A stretch of DNA of 64,000 bases from Sphingobium sp. KCTC 72723 (GCF_014280435.1 NZ_CP060388.1:3814001-3878000); one strand, 5' to 3'; positions 1-8,810 are shown, numbered from the stretch's first letter. The notes: generated by a model not told the origin, from the letters alone. Translations and numbers: made by a program.

Positions 1-1
1 A

Positions 2-154
2 GCGCGCGACACGATCGAGGAAGTGATCGAACCTTACCTCATCCAGCTCGGCCTCATCGCCCGCACCGCGCGCGGCCGCTGCCTCAATGGTCCCGGCTGG
101 AAGCATCTGGGCCTCAATCCGCCGCAGGACGGGCAGGACGGCCTGTTCGACTGA
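2..154 (+). CDS. ruvB: Holliday junction branch-migration helicase RuvB, C-terminal end only
   Basis: Only the last 50 codons lie in the window; the gene starts upstream of position 1. The translation contains [20 protein letters not shown] followed by RGR, the conserved winged-helix (domain III) signature of RuvB, which binds DNA at the junction, and ends with GLFD before TGA. RuvB is the hexameric AAA+ motor that drives branch migration with RuvA in recombinational repair. The ATPase core is not visible here. Confidence 0.9.
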   Translation, partial: ARDTIEEVIEPYLIQLGLIARTARGRCLNGPGWKHLGLNPPQDGQDGLFD

Positions 155-252
155 AGTTCCAGAAAAGCATGGCCGCTACGGCATGGCGCGGCTATAGCTG
201 GCCCATGAGCCAGGCGCACGACAGATGCGCCAGAACACGCAGGAGTCGAGCC

Positions 253-2031
253 TTGAGGGCCATCGAGACATTTCCCAACCTCGTCACCATGTTCTTCACC
301 CGCGCGGGTGAAAAGGGCGACGCGCCCTTCCTCTGGCGCAAGAGCGACGGCGCATGGCATTCGCTTAGCTGGGCGCAGGTCGCGCAACAGGTCGCCTCCC
401 TCTCCAAGGCGCTAAAGGCGCAGGGGCTGAAACCGGGCGATCCGGTCATGCTGGTCAGCGAAAACCGCCCGGAATTCTGCATCGCCGACCTTGCCATCAT
501 GGCGGCGGGCTGCATCACCGTGCCGACCTACACGACCAACACCACGCGCGATCATCAGCATATCCTGACCGACAGCGGCGCGCGCGCCGTCATCGTCTCG
601 ACCGCGAAACTGGCGACTGCGCTGATGCCTGCGGTCGTCCGCTCGCAGGCCGCCTTCGTCATCGGCATGGAGCCGTTGCGCGGCACGCAGGGGCAGATCG
701 CCTGCCATCTGTGGGACAACATCATCGCCGCCCATCCCGCCGATCCCGCCGCCTGCGCCGCCGCGCAGACCGCGACCCGCAACGATCAGGCCTGCATCAT
801 CTACACCAGCGGCACCGGCGGCGCCCCGCGCGGCGTGATGCAGCATCATGGCGCGATCCTGATCAACGCGCAGGGCGCAGGCACCATCGTGGCGGAGGAT
901 TTCGGCTGGGATGACGAAGTGTTCCTCTCCTTCCTCCCCCTCTCCCACGCCTATGAACATAGCGGCGGGCAATTCCTGCCGATGCTGCTCGGCGGGCAGA
1001 TCTATTATTCGGAAGGGCTGGAAAAACTCGCCAGCAATATCGAGGAGACGCGCCCCACCATCATGGTGGTCGTCCCCCGCCTGTTCGAAGTGCTGCGCGC
1101 CCGCATCATGAAGTCGATCGAAAAGCAGGGCAAATTCCCGACCTGGCTGATGGGGCAGGCGCTGCGCATCGCCGCGAAGGAACAGCAGGGCAGGGGATCG
1201 GTCCTCGATCGCCCCTTGAAGGTGCTCCTCGCCCGCACCCTCATCCCCAAAATCCGCGCCCGCTTCGGTGGCCGGTTGAAGGCGCTGGTGTCAGGCGGCG
1301 CGCCGCTCAACCCCGATGTCGGCCTGTTCTTCGACGCGATGGGCCTGACCCTGTTGCAAGGCTATGGCCAGACGGAGGCCGGACCCGTGGTCAGTTGCAA
1401 CCGCCCCCGCGCGGGCATCGCCATGGACACGGTCGGCCCGCCGCTCGACGGGGTGGAGGTCAAAATCGCCGAAGATGGCGAAATCCTCGTGCGCGGCGAA
1501 CTGGTCATGCACGGCTATTGGCGCAATCCGGCCGAAACCGAAAAGGTGCTGAAAGGCGGCTGGCTCCACACCGGCGACATCGGCGAATTCGATGCAAAGG
1601 GCCGCATCCGCATCACCGACCGCAAGAAAGACCTGATCGTCAATGACAAGGGCGACAATGTCTCGCCGCAAAAGGTCGAAGGGATGCTGACGCTCCAGAA
1701 TGAGATCGGCCAGGCCATGGTCCATGGCGACCGCCGCCCCTATCTGGTCGGCCTGATCGTCCCCGATGCCGAATGGACCCGCGAATGGGCGCAGGACAAG
1801 GGCATCGCGGTGGCCGACGCGCCCGCTGATCCCGCCTATATGGGGGCGCTGCGTGCGGCGGTCGACCGGGTCAATGCCGACCTGTCAGTGATCGAACGGG
1901 TCCGCCGCTTCATCCTGGCCGACGAACCCTTCGCCATCGACAATGAGGAAATGACCCCGTCGATGAAGATCCGACGCCATGTCATCCGCAAACGCTATGC
2001 CGACCGGATGGACGCGCTCTACAAGGGATGA
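253..2031 (+). CDS. Long-chain fatty-acid--CoA ligase (AMP-binding family)
   Basis: An adenylate-forming enzyme expected to activate a fatty acid with ATP and couple it to CoA. The P-loop-like motif IIYTSGTGGAPRGV, the A5 motif LLQGYGQTEAGP, the HTGDIG motif and the ITDRKKDLIV motif with its hinge lysine region are present in the usual order. About 592 aa, normal for the FadD15-like long-chain branch. I choose TTG at 253 because AGGAG lies 7 nt upstream (241-245) and the protein then opens at the conserved start RAIETFPNL; an ATG at 169 in frame would add 28 unconserved residues. The stop overlaps the next gene (ATGA), implying co-transcription with the metallo-beta-lactamase. Exact substrate is not determined. 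Confidence 0.85.
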   Translation: MRAIETFPNLVTMFFTRAGEKGDAPFLWRKSDGAWHSLSWAQVAQQVASLSKALKAQGLKPGDPVMLVSENRPEFCIADLAIMAAGCITVPTYTTNTTRDHQHILTDSGARAVIVSTAKLATALMPAVVRSQAAFVIGMEPLRGTQGQIACHLWDNIIAAHPADPAACAAAQTATRNDQACIIYTSGTGGAPRGVMQHHGAILINAQGAGTIVAEDFGWDDEVFLSFLPLSHAYEHSGGQFLPMLLGGQIYYSEGLEKLASNIEETRPTIMVVVPRLFEVLRARIMKSIEKQGKFPTWLMGQALRIAAKEQQGRGSVLDRPLKVLLARTLIPKIRARFGGRLKALVSGGAPLNPDVGLFFDAMGLTLLQGYGQTEAGPVVSCNRPRAGIAMDTVGPPLDGVEVKIAEDGEILVRGELVMHGYWRNPAETEKVLKGGWLHTGDIGEFDAKGRIRITDRKKDLIVNDKGDNVSPQKVEGMLTLQNEIGQAMVHGDRRPYLVGLIVPDAEWTREWAQDKGIAVADAPADPAYMGALRAAVDRVNADLSVIERVRRFILADEPFAIDNEEMTPSMKIRRHVIRKRYADRMDALYKG

Positions 2032-2948
2032 GGGGATTGATTCTGCGACATATCATACTGGCCCTGACGGCGCTCGCCGCTGCCACCACGTCGCCCGCTG
2101 CCGCGCGGACAAGCGGCCCGGCCAGCATCGCGGATCATCAGCGCCAGTGCGCGGGCAAGGATGGCTGGAGCGATCCCGCCCCGCCGGTCCGCATCTTCGC
2201 CAATGTCTATGACGTGGGCAGTTGCGGCATCGCCGTTTTGCTGGTCGCCGGTCCCAAAGGGCATGTCCTGATCGACGGGGCGACGGCGCAGGCCGTGCCG
2301 TCGATCCTGCGCAATATCGAACGACTGGGCCTGGCGCTGTCCGACGTCAAATATCTGCTCTCCACGCATGAGCATATCGACCATGCCGGTGGCCTGCACG
2401 CCCTTCAGCAGCGCGCTGGCGCGACCCTGATCGCATCGGCCGCCGCCCGCCCCCTGCTGGAAAGCGGCGTCCCGGCCAGCGACGATCCACAGCGCGGCGG
2501 CATCCCCGGTTTCACCGGCGCGCGCGTCGGCCGCGTCGTCAAGGATGGCGAAATCGTCACGCTGGGTTCGCTGCGCCTGACCGCCCATCTGACGCCCGGC
2601 CATTCGCCCGGCGGCACCAGCTGGTCATGGACATCCTGCGCGGGCCGCTCCTGCCACGCCATCGTCTATGCCGACAGCCTCAGCGCCGTATCGGCGGACG
2701 GCTACCGCTTTACCGATCATCCCGCCTATGTCGCCCGCCTGCGCGCCAGCATCGCCAAGGTCGCAGGCCTACGCTGCGATCTGGTCATCAGCCCGCACCC
2801 GTCCGCCAGCAACCTCTACGAACGCCTTGCGGGCAAAGCCCCGCTGGTCGACGCCAAAGGCTGCGCCACCTACGCCGCCGCCGCGCGCAAACGGCTGGAC
2901 GACCGGCTGGCCAGCGAAGCCGCTACGCCCCAAAAACCTGCCGGTTAG
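2028..2948 (+). CDS. Subclass B3 metallo-beta-lactamase
   Basis: A predicted exported zinc hydrolase of 306 aa with an N-terminal signal peptide (hydrophobic stretch IILALTALAAATT, then an AAA cleavage region). The zinc motif HEHIDH (residues about 114-119) is followed by a His in TPGHSPG (about residue 196) and a His in VISPHPSASNL, which is the B3 arrangement; the Cys of B1 enzymes is absent. B3 enzymes open the beta-lactam ring, including carbapenems, in the periplasm. The start codon overlaps the stop of the upstream acyl-CoA ligase by 4 nt. Whether it acts on beta-lactams or on another ester or lactam cannot be read from sequence, as the superfamily is catalytically broad. Confidence 0.82.
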   Translation: MRGLILRHIILALTALAAATTSPAAARTSGPASIADHQRQCAGKDGWSDPAPPVRIFANVYDVGSCGIAVLLVAGPKGHVLIDGATAQAVPSILRNIERLGLALSDVKYLLSTHEHIDHAGGLHALQQRAGATLIASAAARPLLESGVPASDDPQRGGIPGFTGARVGRVVKDGEIVTLGSLRLTAHLTPGHSPGGTSWSWTSCAGRSCHAIVYADSLSAVSADGYRFTDHPAYVARLRASIAKVAGLRCDLVISPHPSASNLYERLAGKAPLVDAKGCATYAAAARKRLDDRLASEAATPQKPAG

Positions 2949-2977
2949 AGCTTGATGACATCAGCCTGACCCGCTCC

Positions 2978-3046
2978 GTCATTGCGAGCGCAGCGAAGCA
3001 ATCCATGTGGCGCTACTATGGATTGCTTCGCTGCGCTCGCAATGAC
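2978..3046. repeat. Dispersed palindromic repeat, copy 1
   Basis: Two perfectly complementary 28-nt arms (2978-3005 and 3019-3046) are separated by 13 nt. The arms begin GTCATTGCGAGCGCAGCGAA. The same arm pair occurs again at 63887-63954 with a different loop, so this is a family of mobile or REP-like palindromes. It sits just downstream of the metallo-beta-lactamase gene and could also work as a transcript-end hairpin, although no T-run follows. Confidence 0.9.
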
Positions 3047-3108
3047 GATTCAGTATGAAGTCATCCCGCTCTGGAATCTCGCCGATCCTCCCCTTGCAGG
3101 GCAGGGTT

Positions 3109-4779
3109 TGTTCCTGCTAATTAGAAAAGTCCCTATTTCCGCCAGATAGAAATGTCACTGCCTGATGCAGCAGGGGCTGCGCGGAACCCTTCCAGCTTGT
3201 GCAGCGTAGCCCCTGCTGGTGCGCTGATCTGGCGATGGCAGAGCCCCGGACCCGCTGCTCTGCAGTGGGCTCCGTCACACGGGCTCGAGCAAACGCTGCG
3301 CAGCTTCGATCGGGCTGAGCCGGGGAAGGGGGGGACGGCCCCGCTTGCGCTTGACCGGTGCGCCTTCCTGCGGCTGCGGGGGCGGGAACATGTGTGCGCC
3401 CTGGGATCTTCGGCACGGCTCGTTGTTGTTGCGCTTCCTCGGCGGCAACATCTCTTGCATCGCCTTGGCCATCGCCAGCGCCGCATCGAGATGCTTGTTC
3501 TCAACTATCGCCGCCTGATTTACCTGCCGGATCTTGTCGAACACCCGGTAGGGCAGGACGTGTTCCTCGTGACGTATCTCGAGCCGGCCGTCAGGATACT
3601 CGCAGACATCGACCCGCTTGCCCGCCAGCGGTCGGCTGACCTGCGTAGGTTCGAGGATGATCAGCGCCTTGTTGTAATGCAGCGTCAGCGCCTGCGTCAC
3701 CGTACGCTGCTCGCGCCAGACCATCTCGGCCTTGAGATCGTCATGCGGGGCAAGGGGGCGATGCACATCGCGCGGATCGAACGGCGCCTTGGCGAACCGC
3801 TGGTTGTGGCGCGCCATATAGCCCGGCAGGAAGGCGTTGGCCTCGGCAATCGTCGATATGCCATCGAGCCGCATCGCCTTGACCAGGCGGTCTTGCAACG
3901 TCCCGTTGGCGCGCTCGACCCGGCCCTTGGCCTGCGGCGAGTTGGCGCAAATGATCTCAATGTTGAGCGCTTCCAGCGCCCGGCCGAAGTGCGTCATGCC
4001 ATCGCCCTTGGCCGAGGCTGTGTTGTTCCGAAACACGCCGTGCTTGTCCGAGTAGATCGCCACCGGCTTGCCGTGTGCCTCGATATAAGCGGTCATTGCA
4101 TCCATGTAGGCGAACGTGTTCTCGCTCTCGACCATCCTGAGGTGCATCAGCTCGCTGGTCGCATCGTCGATGAAAACCAGCAGCGTGCACTGCGGTCCGC
4201 GATTCTCGAACCACCAGTGCTTCGAGCCATCGACCTGGATCAGCTCGCCGCGACAATCGCGGCGGTAGCGGGGCTGATAGGGTCGCGGGCGACGAGCATC
4301 GCGATCCTTCCACAGACCAGCTTCAATCATCAGTTTGCGCAGCGTCTCGTGCGAAATGGTGATCTGGTGCCGCTCGGCCAGATACTCGGTCGCCAGGGTC
4401 GGTCCGAAATCGGCGTAGTGCTCACGCACCAAGGCAATGACCCGCTGACGAAAGGCGTCGCTGTGACGCCGGTTGCTGGGGCGACCACGCCGCCGGGAAA
4501 CAAGACCTTCGGGGCCCTCGGCCCGCAAACGAAGGAGCAATCGGCCGACCTGACGACGCGTCAATCCCAGAAGCGTCGCCGCATCTTCGACCCGCAGTTC
4601 GCGGCGCGTCACCCGAAGCAGCGTATCATACCGCGAAAGCTCGCCACGGTTCATGGCCACCACCGTCATAAGCGCATCCTCCACAGCAGAGGATGACCAT
4701 GCCACCACGGACCGCGACCACCCATTGCAATGGGACATCTCTATTTTGCGGGATGGGACATTTCTACTTTGCGCTTACA
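3109..4779. mobile_element. Complete insertion sequence (IS481/ISNCY-like), 1671 bp with 5-bp target duplication
   Basis: Both ends begin with TGT read inwards and align over about 26 nt (17 identical), sharing TAGAAA.GTCCC; a second internal copy of the motif (TAGARATGTC) lies about 25 nt further in on each side. The element is flanked by GGGTT on the left (3104-3108) and GGGTT on the right (4780-4784), a direct target duplication. It carries one transposase gene on the minus strand. The target is a palindromic repeat whose other half lies at 4780-4953. The intact duplication indicates insertion without later rearrangement. Confidence 0.8.
3275..4669 (-). CDS. IS transposase with HTH and DDE integrase core (IS481/ISNCY type)
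   Basis: 464 aa. The N-terminal third is a helix-turn-helix (VEDAATLLGLTRRQVGRLLL), followed by a second HTH-like stretch and an rve-type integrase core with Asp in LIQVDGSKHWWF, Asp in AIYSDKHGVF and Glu in the KGRVERANGTLQDR region. The C-terminus is basic, as is common for these enzymes. Start chosen at ATG 4669 because GGAGG lies 8 nt upstream; an in-frame ATG further upstream (4738) has no ribosome site and would start close to the IS end. The gene is intact, so the element may still be mobile. Family naming between IS481 and ISNCY is uncertain. Confidence 0.85.
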   Translation of the reverse strand: MTVVAMNRGELSRYDTLLRVTRRELRVEDAATLLGLTRRQVGRLLLRLRAEGPEGLVSRRRGRPSNRRHSDAFRQRVIALVREHYADFGPTLATEYLAERHQITISHETLRKLMIEAGLWKDRDARRPRPYQPRYRRDCRGELIQVDGSKHWWFENRGPQCTLLVFIDDATSELMHLRMVESENTFAYMDAMTAYIEAHGKPVAIYSDKHGVFRNNTASAKGDGMTHFGRALEALNIEIICANSPQAKGRVERANGTLQDRLVKAMRLDGISTIAEANAFLPGYMARHNQRFAKAPFDPRDVHRPLAPHDDLKAEMVWREQRTVTQALTLHYNKALIILEPTQVSRPLAGKRVDVCEYPDGRLEIRHEEHVLPYRVFDKIRQVNQAAIVENKHLDAALAMAKAMQEMLPPRKRNNNEPCRRSQGAHMFPPPQPQEGAPVKRKRGRPPLPRLSPIEAAQRLLEPV

Positions 4780-4953
4780 GGGTTATCGCATATGAAAAAA
4801 TCTTATGTTTAATCGTCATGCTGAACTCGTTTCAGCATCCATTTCTCGTCACGAACAGCGGCTTTTCGGGCACGATGGATTCTGAAATAAATTCAGGATG
4901 ACGTTGTAGGGATGAAGAAAAGTCATATGCGATAGCCCTGCCTTGCAGGGGAG
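4780..4953. repeat. Nested palindromic repeat split by the IS insertion
   Basis: Inner arms 4814-4842 and 4875-4903 (left begins CGTCATGCTGAACTCG, right ends CAGGATGACG) are imperfect inverted repeats. Outer arms 4780-4795 and 4923-4938 (TTATCGCATATGA and its complement) are nearly perfect. The outermost arm at 4936-4953 (CCCTGCCTTGCAGGGGAG) has its partner at 3088-3106, on the far side of the IS, which shows the IS landed within the left arm. A GC-rich inverted stretch (GGAGGGGTGT...ACACCCCTCC) follows up to about 5013. I see no gene in 4780-5045. Confidence 0.8.
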
Positions 4954-5045
4954 GTGGCATCGCGTAGCGATGACGGAGGGGTGTTACCCTCTCGACAGGG
5001 GGACACCCCTCCGTCTGGCTTGCAGCGTCAAGACGCTATCGCCCC

Positions 5046-5447
5046 TCACTTCCCCGGCGCACGATAAGGCACGAAGTCCCCCAGCGCGCAGGCGCCTGTC
5101 GTTACCCCCGTCATCAAATTGGCGCTGGTGGTAAAATCGCCCCGGCACAGCTGCGACCCGTAACTGCGCACGATCATCGTGTCGCCATAGGTCAGCCCGT
5201 TGCAACTGCCGATCAGGTCGTTGCGATAGACCAGCTTGCGGCTGACCCGGTAGAGCAGCACGCCATTGCTCACCACCGTCAGGCTGGTCTGCGATTCCCG
5301 GTTGATGCAGCTTACTTTCTTGCCCGCCACCTTGCCCGCCAGCGCCTTGTCCAGCGTGGCGACCTGCTTGTCGGTCAGGGGTTTGGGTTCATAGCTGCCG
5401 GTGCAACCCGCCAGCAGCAACGGCGTCAGACAGATCCAGGCACGCAT
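5046..5447 (-). CDS. Small predicted lipoprotein of unknown function
   Basis: 133 aa starting MRAWICLTPLLLAGCTG: a short hydrophobic signal and an LLAGC lipobox, so the mature protein should be lipidated on Cys and anchored in the inner or outer membrane. The mature part has four cysteines (VSCINRE, GSCNGL, QLCRGD, GACALG) that could form disulfides in the periplasm. An upstream GTG (5450) directly precedes the chosen ATG and is an equally possible start; GGAGA lies a few bases upstream. No family is recognised. Similar small Cys-rich lipoproteins are common in sphingomonads. Confidence 0.75.
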   Translation of the reverse strand: MRAWICLTPLLLAGCTGSYEPKPLTDKQVATLDKALAGKVAGKKVSCINRESQTSLTVVSNGVLLYRVSRKLVYRNDLIGSCNGLTYGDTMIVRSYGSQLCRGDFTTSANLMTGVTTGACALGDFVPYRAPGK

Positions 5448-5499
5448 CACGGCTCTCCAATCACTCTGCCCCTAAAACGGCAGCATAGGCTATTTTCCG

Positions 5500-6234
5500 T
5501 CAAGCCGCATCCTTGGCCGCACGCCGCTGCGCCAATTGCGCCACGTCGCGCGCCCGCATGAAGATATTGGTGTCCCGCTCCAGCGCGATCGTCGTCGGCA
5601 CCGTCGCCTCGCCCCGCGCCCGCGCCGCTTCCACCGCCACCACTCGCGCGGCCAGCGCATCATTGTCCGGCTCCACCGTCACCGCGAACCGGCCGTTGGA
5701 AAGCGTATATTCATGCGCGCAATAGACGCTCGTTTCGCCCGGCAAAGCGCCCAGCCGCGCCATATTGTCGAACATCTGCGCCGCCGTCCCCTCGAACAAA
5801 CGCCCGCATCCCATCGCAAACAGCGTGTCGCCGACGAACAGGATAGCATCGTCCGCCAGATGATAGGCGATATGCCCGGCGGTATGCGCAGGCACCTCCA
5901 TCACCGTCGCAACATGGGAGCCGATCCGCACCGCATCGCCTTCGCCCACCATCCGGTCGAGCGTGCCGATCTTCGCCGCCTCCGCCGCCGGGCCAGTGAT
6001 GACGCACCCGCCCCATGCCTCTGCCGCCGCCTTGATCGCCGCATTGCCCCCGACATGGTCGCCATGCCAGTGCGTGTTCCAGATCTGGCCGATCGTCCAT
6101 CCCCGCGCCTGCGCCACTGCCAGCACCGGATCGGCCACCGCGGGGTCGATCACCACCGTCTCGCCACTGACGTCATCATGCATCAACCAGACATAATTGT
6201 CGGACAGCACGGGAATGCGGACCACTTCGATCAT
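5500..6234 (-). CDS. gloB: Hydroxyacylglutathione hydrolase (glyoxalase II)
   Basis: 244 aa metallo-beta-lactamase-fold enzyme that hydrolyses S-lactoylglutathione to D-lactate and glutathione, the second step of methylglyoxal detoxification. The binuclear metal motif THWHGDHVGG is near residue 58, further ligands sit in PAHTAGHIAYH and FVGDTLFAMGCGR (bridging Asp), and YCAHEYT provides the late His. The family C-terminal part with the glutathione-binding R.RD..QLAQRR stretch is present. Start ATG 6234 gives the canonical MIEVVRIPVLSDNY opening. It lies 5 nt after the glyoxalase I gene on the same strand, so both glyoxalase steps are probably one transcript. Confidence 0.92.
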   Translation of the reverse strand: MIEVVRIPVLSDNYVWLMHDDVSGETVVIDPAVADPVLAVAQARGWTIGQIWNTHWHGDHVGGNAAIKAAAEAWGGCVITGPAAEAAKIGTLDRMVGEGDAVRIGSHVATVMEVPAHTAGHIAYHLADDAILFVGDTLFAMGCGRLFEGTAAQMFDNMARLGALPGETSVYCAHEYTLSNGRFAVTVEPDNDALAARVVAVEAARARGEATVPTTIALERDTNIFMRARDVAQLAQRRAAKDAA

Positions 6235-6239
6235 GGCGC

Positions 6240-6674
6240 TTACCAGACGCCTGTGTTGGGCATCGACGCCCAGGGTTCGGCCGGGTCCAGCCGCCCGTCC
6301 TGCAACAGTTCGATCGAAATGCCGTCGGGCGTCCGCACGAACGCCATATGCCCGTCGCGCGGCGGCCGGTTGATCGTAACCCCTGCGTCCACCAACCGCT
6401 GGCAAGTGGCATAGATATTTTCGACCTGGTAGGCGATATGGCCGAAATTACGCCCGCCATCATAGCTTTCCGCCGCGCTGCCATCGCTCTGCGGCCAGTT
6501 ATAGGTCAGCTCGACCTGCGCATCCTCGTCACCCGGTGCAGCAAGATAAACGAGCGTGAAGCGCCCCTGCTCGCTGGAAAACCGCTTGACCTCTTTCAGC
6601 CCCAGCAGGTCGAAAAAGGCGATCGTCGCATCGACATCAGTGACACGGATCATGGAGTGCAGGAATTTGGGCAA
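6240..6674 (-). CDS. gloA: Lactoylglutathione lyase (glyoxalase I)
   Basis: 144 aa VOC-fold enzyme converting the methylglyoxal-glutathione hemithioacetal to S-lactoylglutathione. The four metal ligands expected in the family are visible: His in FLHSMIRV, Glu in VELTYNWP, His in GHIAYQVEN and Glu in ISIELLQ. The length matches the short Ni-type bacterial GloA. It precedes gloB with a 5-nt gap, making a two-gene detoxification operon. Confidence 0.93.
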   Translation of the reverse strand: MPKFLHSMIRVTDVDATIAFFDLLGLKEVKRFSSEQGRFTLVYLAAPGDEDAQVELTYNWPQSDGSAAESYDGGRNFGHIAYQVENIYATCQRLVDAGVTINRPPRDGHMAFVRTPDGISIELLQDGRLDPAEPWASMPNTGVW

Positions 6675-6777
6675 GTCTCTCTCCGTTCGTCGCCATAAAG
6701 CAACGGTTCATCTCAGGAGTGGCAGGGCAGTCCTATAGATAAGCACGCGCATCAACCGAAGGAAGAGGGCAAAGCCA

Positions 6778-7484
6778 ATGGCGATGGAAATGCGGGACAG
6801 GATCATGCTGGGCAGCGCGGCGCTGCTGGCGCTGGGCATGGTCAGCGGCGTCTATCTGCTGGGCGACGGCCTCAAGCGCGCCAAAGCCGCCGACCGCTCT
6901 GTCACCGTGCGCGGCCTCGCCGAAAAGGATGTGACCGCAGACCTTGCCACCTGGTCGATCAGCTATGCCGCCACCGGCAACGACCTGCCGACCGTGCGCG
7001 CTGACATCGACGGCAACACCCGCGAATTGAAAGCCTATTTCGCCAGTTTGGGTTTCAAACCCGAAGCACTGACCCCGGTGGGCGCGGGCGTGAACCAGTG
7101 GATCAACAATGGCGTCAATACCATCACCATCACCCAGCGGATGCTGCTGCGCACCACTGACATCGCGCGCGCCCAGCGCGCCGTGGCGCAGCAATTCGAC
7201 CTCGTCCGGCGCGGCGTGACGTTACAGGAAGGGTCGGGGATGCGGTACAGCTTCACTGGCCTCAACGCCTTCAAACCGCCGATGGTCGCCGCCGCCACCC
7301 GCGACGCCCGCTCTGCCGCCGAACAATTTGCCAAGGACAGCGGTTCAGCCGTGGGCGGCATCAAAAGCGCGACCCAGGGCTATTTTTGATCGAGCCGCGT
7401 GATGGCGAAGGCGGCGAAGGCGCAGGCGACACGCCTTACAAAAAAGTGCGCGTCGTCACTACGGTGGATTTCTACCTTAATTAA
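6778..7484 (+). pseudogene. SIMPL-domain (DUF541) periplasmic protein with a single-base frameshift
   Basis: Residues 1-203 read in one frame: an N-terminal membrane anchor or signal (GSAALLALGMVSGVYLLG), then the SIMPL domain ending SATQGYF before a TGA at 7387-7389. The missing family C-terminus (LIEPRDGEGGEGAGDT, then YKKVRVVTTVDFYLN) is present in the next frame and stops at 7484. The total length is one base short of a whole number of codons, and the join falls at a T5 run (7383-7387), so one T appears lost. This may be a true mutation, a homopolymer sequencing error, or slippage; only the last beta-strand would be lost. Function of the family is poorly defined (cell envelope, oxidative stress). 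Confidence 0.8.
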
Positions 7485-7599
7485 CAATGGCTTAAATATT
7501 TAGCCTGCTAAGTATTTTCACCACTTATCGCCGCATATGTCCATCTTGCTGTCTACTTTAGCGCAGCGATGATGGACAGGCTGGTCCCTGGCGAAACCG

Positions 7600-7845
7600 T
7601 CAGCAGCGACCACGCCGGCGTTCACGCCTGGAACAACGATCGTCATTGTCGCCAATGACTGCGCCGGCCGCGCCACCGATGACCGCGCCTTCGGCTGTGC
7701 CAAGTCCCGTCACGCTGCCCACCACCGCGCCGCCCGCGCCACCGATCAGCCCGCCGCGCGTCGCGCCGCGTGAACAGGCCGTCGTCGCCGTCGCTGCCAC
7801 GACCAGCAGGCCGACCGCCGCATATTTTTTCCACTGCATATTCAT
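7600..7845 (-). CDS. Small glycine-zipper outer-membrane-type lipoprotein
   Basis: 81 aa. The N-terminus (KKYAAVGLLVVAATATTACS) is a lipoprotein signal with Cys at the cleavage site. The mature part is a glycine zipper (GGLIGGAGGAVVGSVTGLGT, then AVIGGAAGAVIG), a motif that packs two helices in membranes and is common in small stress-induced envelope proteins. The tail is basic and ends in Cys (RRERRRGRC). Either of two close ATG codons (7845 or 7839) could be the start. Specific role unknown. Confidence 0.7.
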   Translation of the reverse strand: MNMQWKKYAAVGLLVVAATATTACSRGATRGGLIGGAGGAVVGSVTGLGTAEGAVIGGAAGAVIGDNDDRCSRRERRRGRC

Positions 7846-7934
7846 GCCACTGCGTCCTTTTTCTCTATCCCGCTACAGTCAGGCGAACGGGCAGATGGCG
7901 TGGCGAGTTCCGTTACAAAGTCTTGCTGGCGGCG

Positions 7935-8810
7935 CTAACCCGCTGTCTTGCTGGCGGGCAGGCGCGACAGATTGTCCGCCGCCGCCTTGCCAGCGGGCGC
8001 GTCCGGGGCCAGCCGCACCGCCCGCGTCCAGGCGGACCGGGCAATATCCTCATGCCCCGTCAGCACCGCGATATTGCCTTCCTCCAGCGCTACCGAAGCA
8101 TCGTCGGGCGACAATTGCACCGACCGCGCGATATGCGCCTGCGCCAGCGGCAACTCGCCCGACCGCCGCGCCAGCGTCGCCGACAACAGCCAGCCCAGCG
8201 GATCCCTGGGCGCCTGCTCCAGCGCCACGTCGATCGAATCCCGCGCACCCGCCCCATCGCCCAGCGCCACCAGCGCCCGCGCCCGGTCCAGATGCACTTC
8301 GCCCTTCTCCAGTCCGTCGGGCAAGCCGCGCGCCAGCGCCGCGTCGAACTCGTCCCGCGCCTTGGCCGCATCCCCGCTGGCCAGCGCAGCATTGCCCGCC
8401 TGCGCCCACAGCCTTGCGCTCTGCGCCATCTCGCCGCTGCGCTCGGCCTCTTCGGCCGCCTGCTGGAACGCGACGATGGCGGGCGTCCACCGCTCCGCCC
8501 GCGCATAGGCAAAGCCCATGCAATGGCGCGCGTAAAAACTCCCCCCCTCGATCCGCCATTTCTGCGCAAAGGCGACCCCGGCGTCCGGCGATTCGATTGC
8601 CTGATCCAGGCACGCCTGAAACGGCGCGGCATATTTGGCAGGGACGGGGATCCGCCCATCCTCCCGCGCGGGTGCCGCTGCCTTCGCCGGAACCGCCGCC
8701 GCCGCAGCAGCGCGCTCCTCCTGCTTCTGCTTGGCGCTGCGGTTCATCACCGCCTCTATTTCCGGGTCATAGGCCTGGGCCAGCAGCAGCATGGGCAGGA
8801 AAAAGGGCAT
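7935..8810 (-). CDS. Tetratricopeptide-repeat protein, exported
   Basis: 291 aa with a short N-terminal hydrophobic start (MPFFLPMLLLAQAY), an Ala/Lys-rich linker, then repeated helix pairs typical of TPRs, for example ARLWAQAGNAALASGDAAKA, GWLLSATLARRSGELPLAQA and VALEEGNIAVLTGHEDIA. These form a superhelical protein-binding surface, probably periplasmic. Its ATG shares one base with the stop codon of the upstream alpha/beta hydrolase (TGATG), so translation is likely coupled. Partner and function unknown. Confidence 0.75.
   Translation of the reverse strand: MPFFLPMLLLAQAYDPEIEAVMNRSAKQKQEERAAAAAAVPAKAAAPAREDGRIPVPAKYAAPFQACLDQAIESPDAGVAFAQKWRIEGGSFYARHCMGFAYARAERWTPAIVAFQQAAEEAERSGEMAQSARLWAQAGNAALASGDAAKARDEFDAALARGLPDGLEKGEVHLDRARALVALGDGAGARDSIDVALEQAPRDPLGWLLSATLARRSGELPLAQAHIARSVQLSPDDASVALEEGNIAVLTGHEDIARSAWTRAVRLAPDAPAGKAAADNLSRLPASKTAG

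Noticed and set aside
3152..4696. 514-codon frame opposite the IS transposase
   Set aside because: Shadow of the transposase; no domain and no ribosome site.
7381..7389. Programmed -1 frameshift in the SIMPL gene
   Set aside because: The zero frame CTAT TTT TGA is not a canonical X XXY YYZ slippery heptamer and I see no downstream stimulatory stem; loss of one T is simpler.
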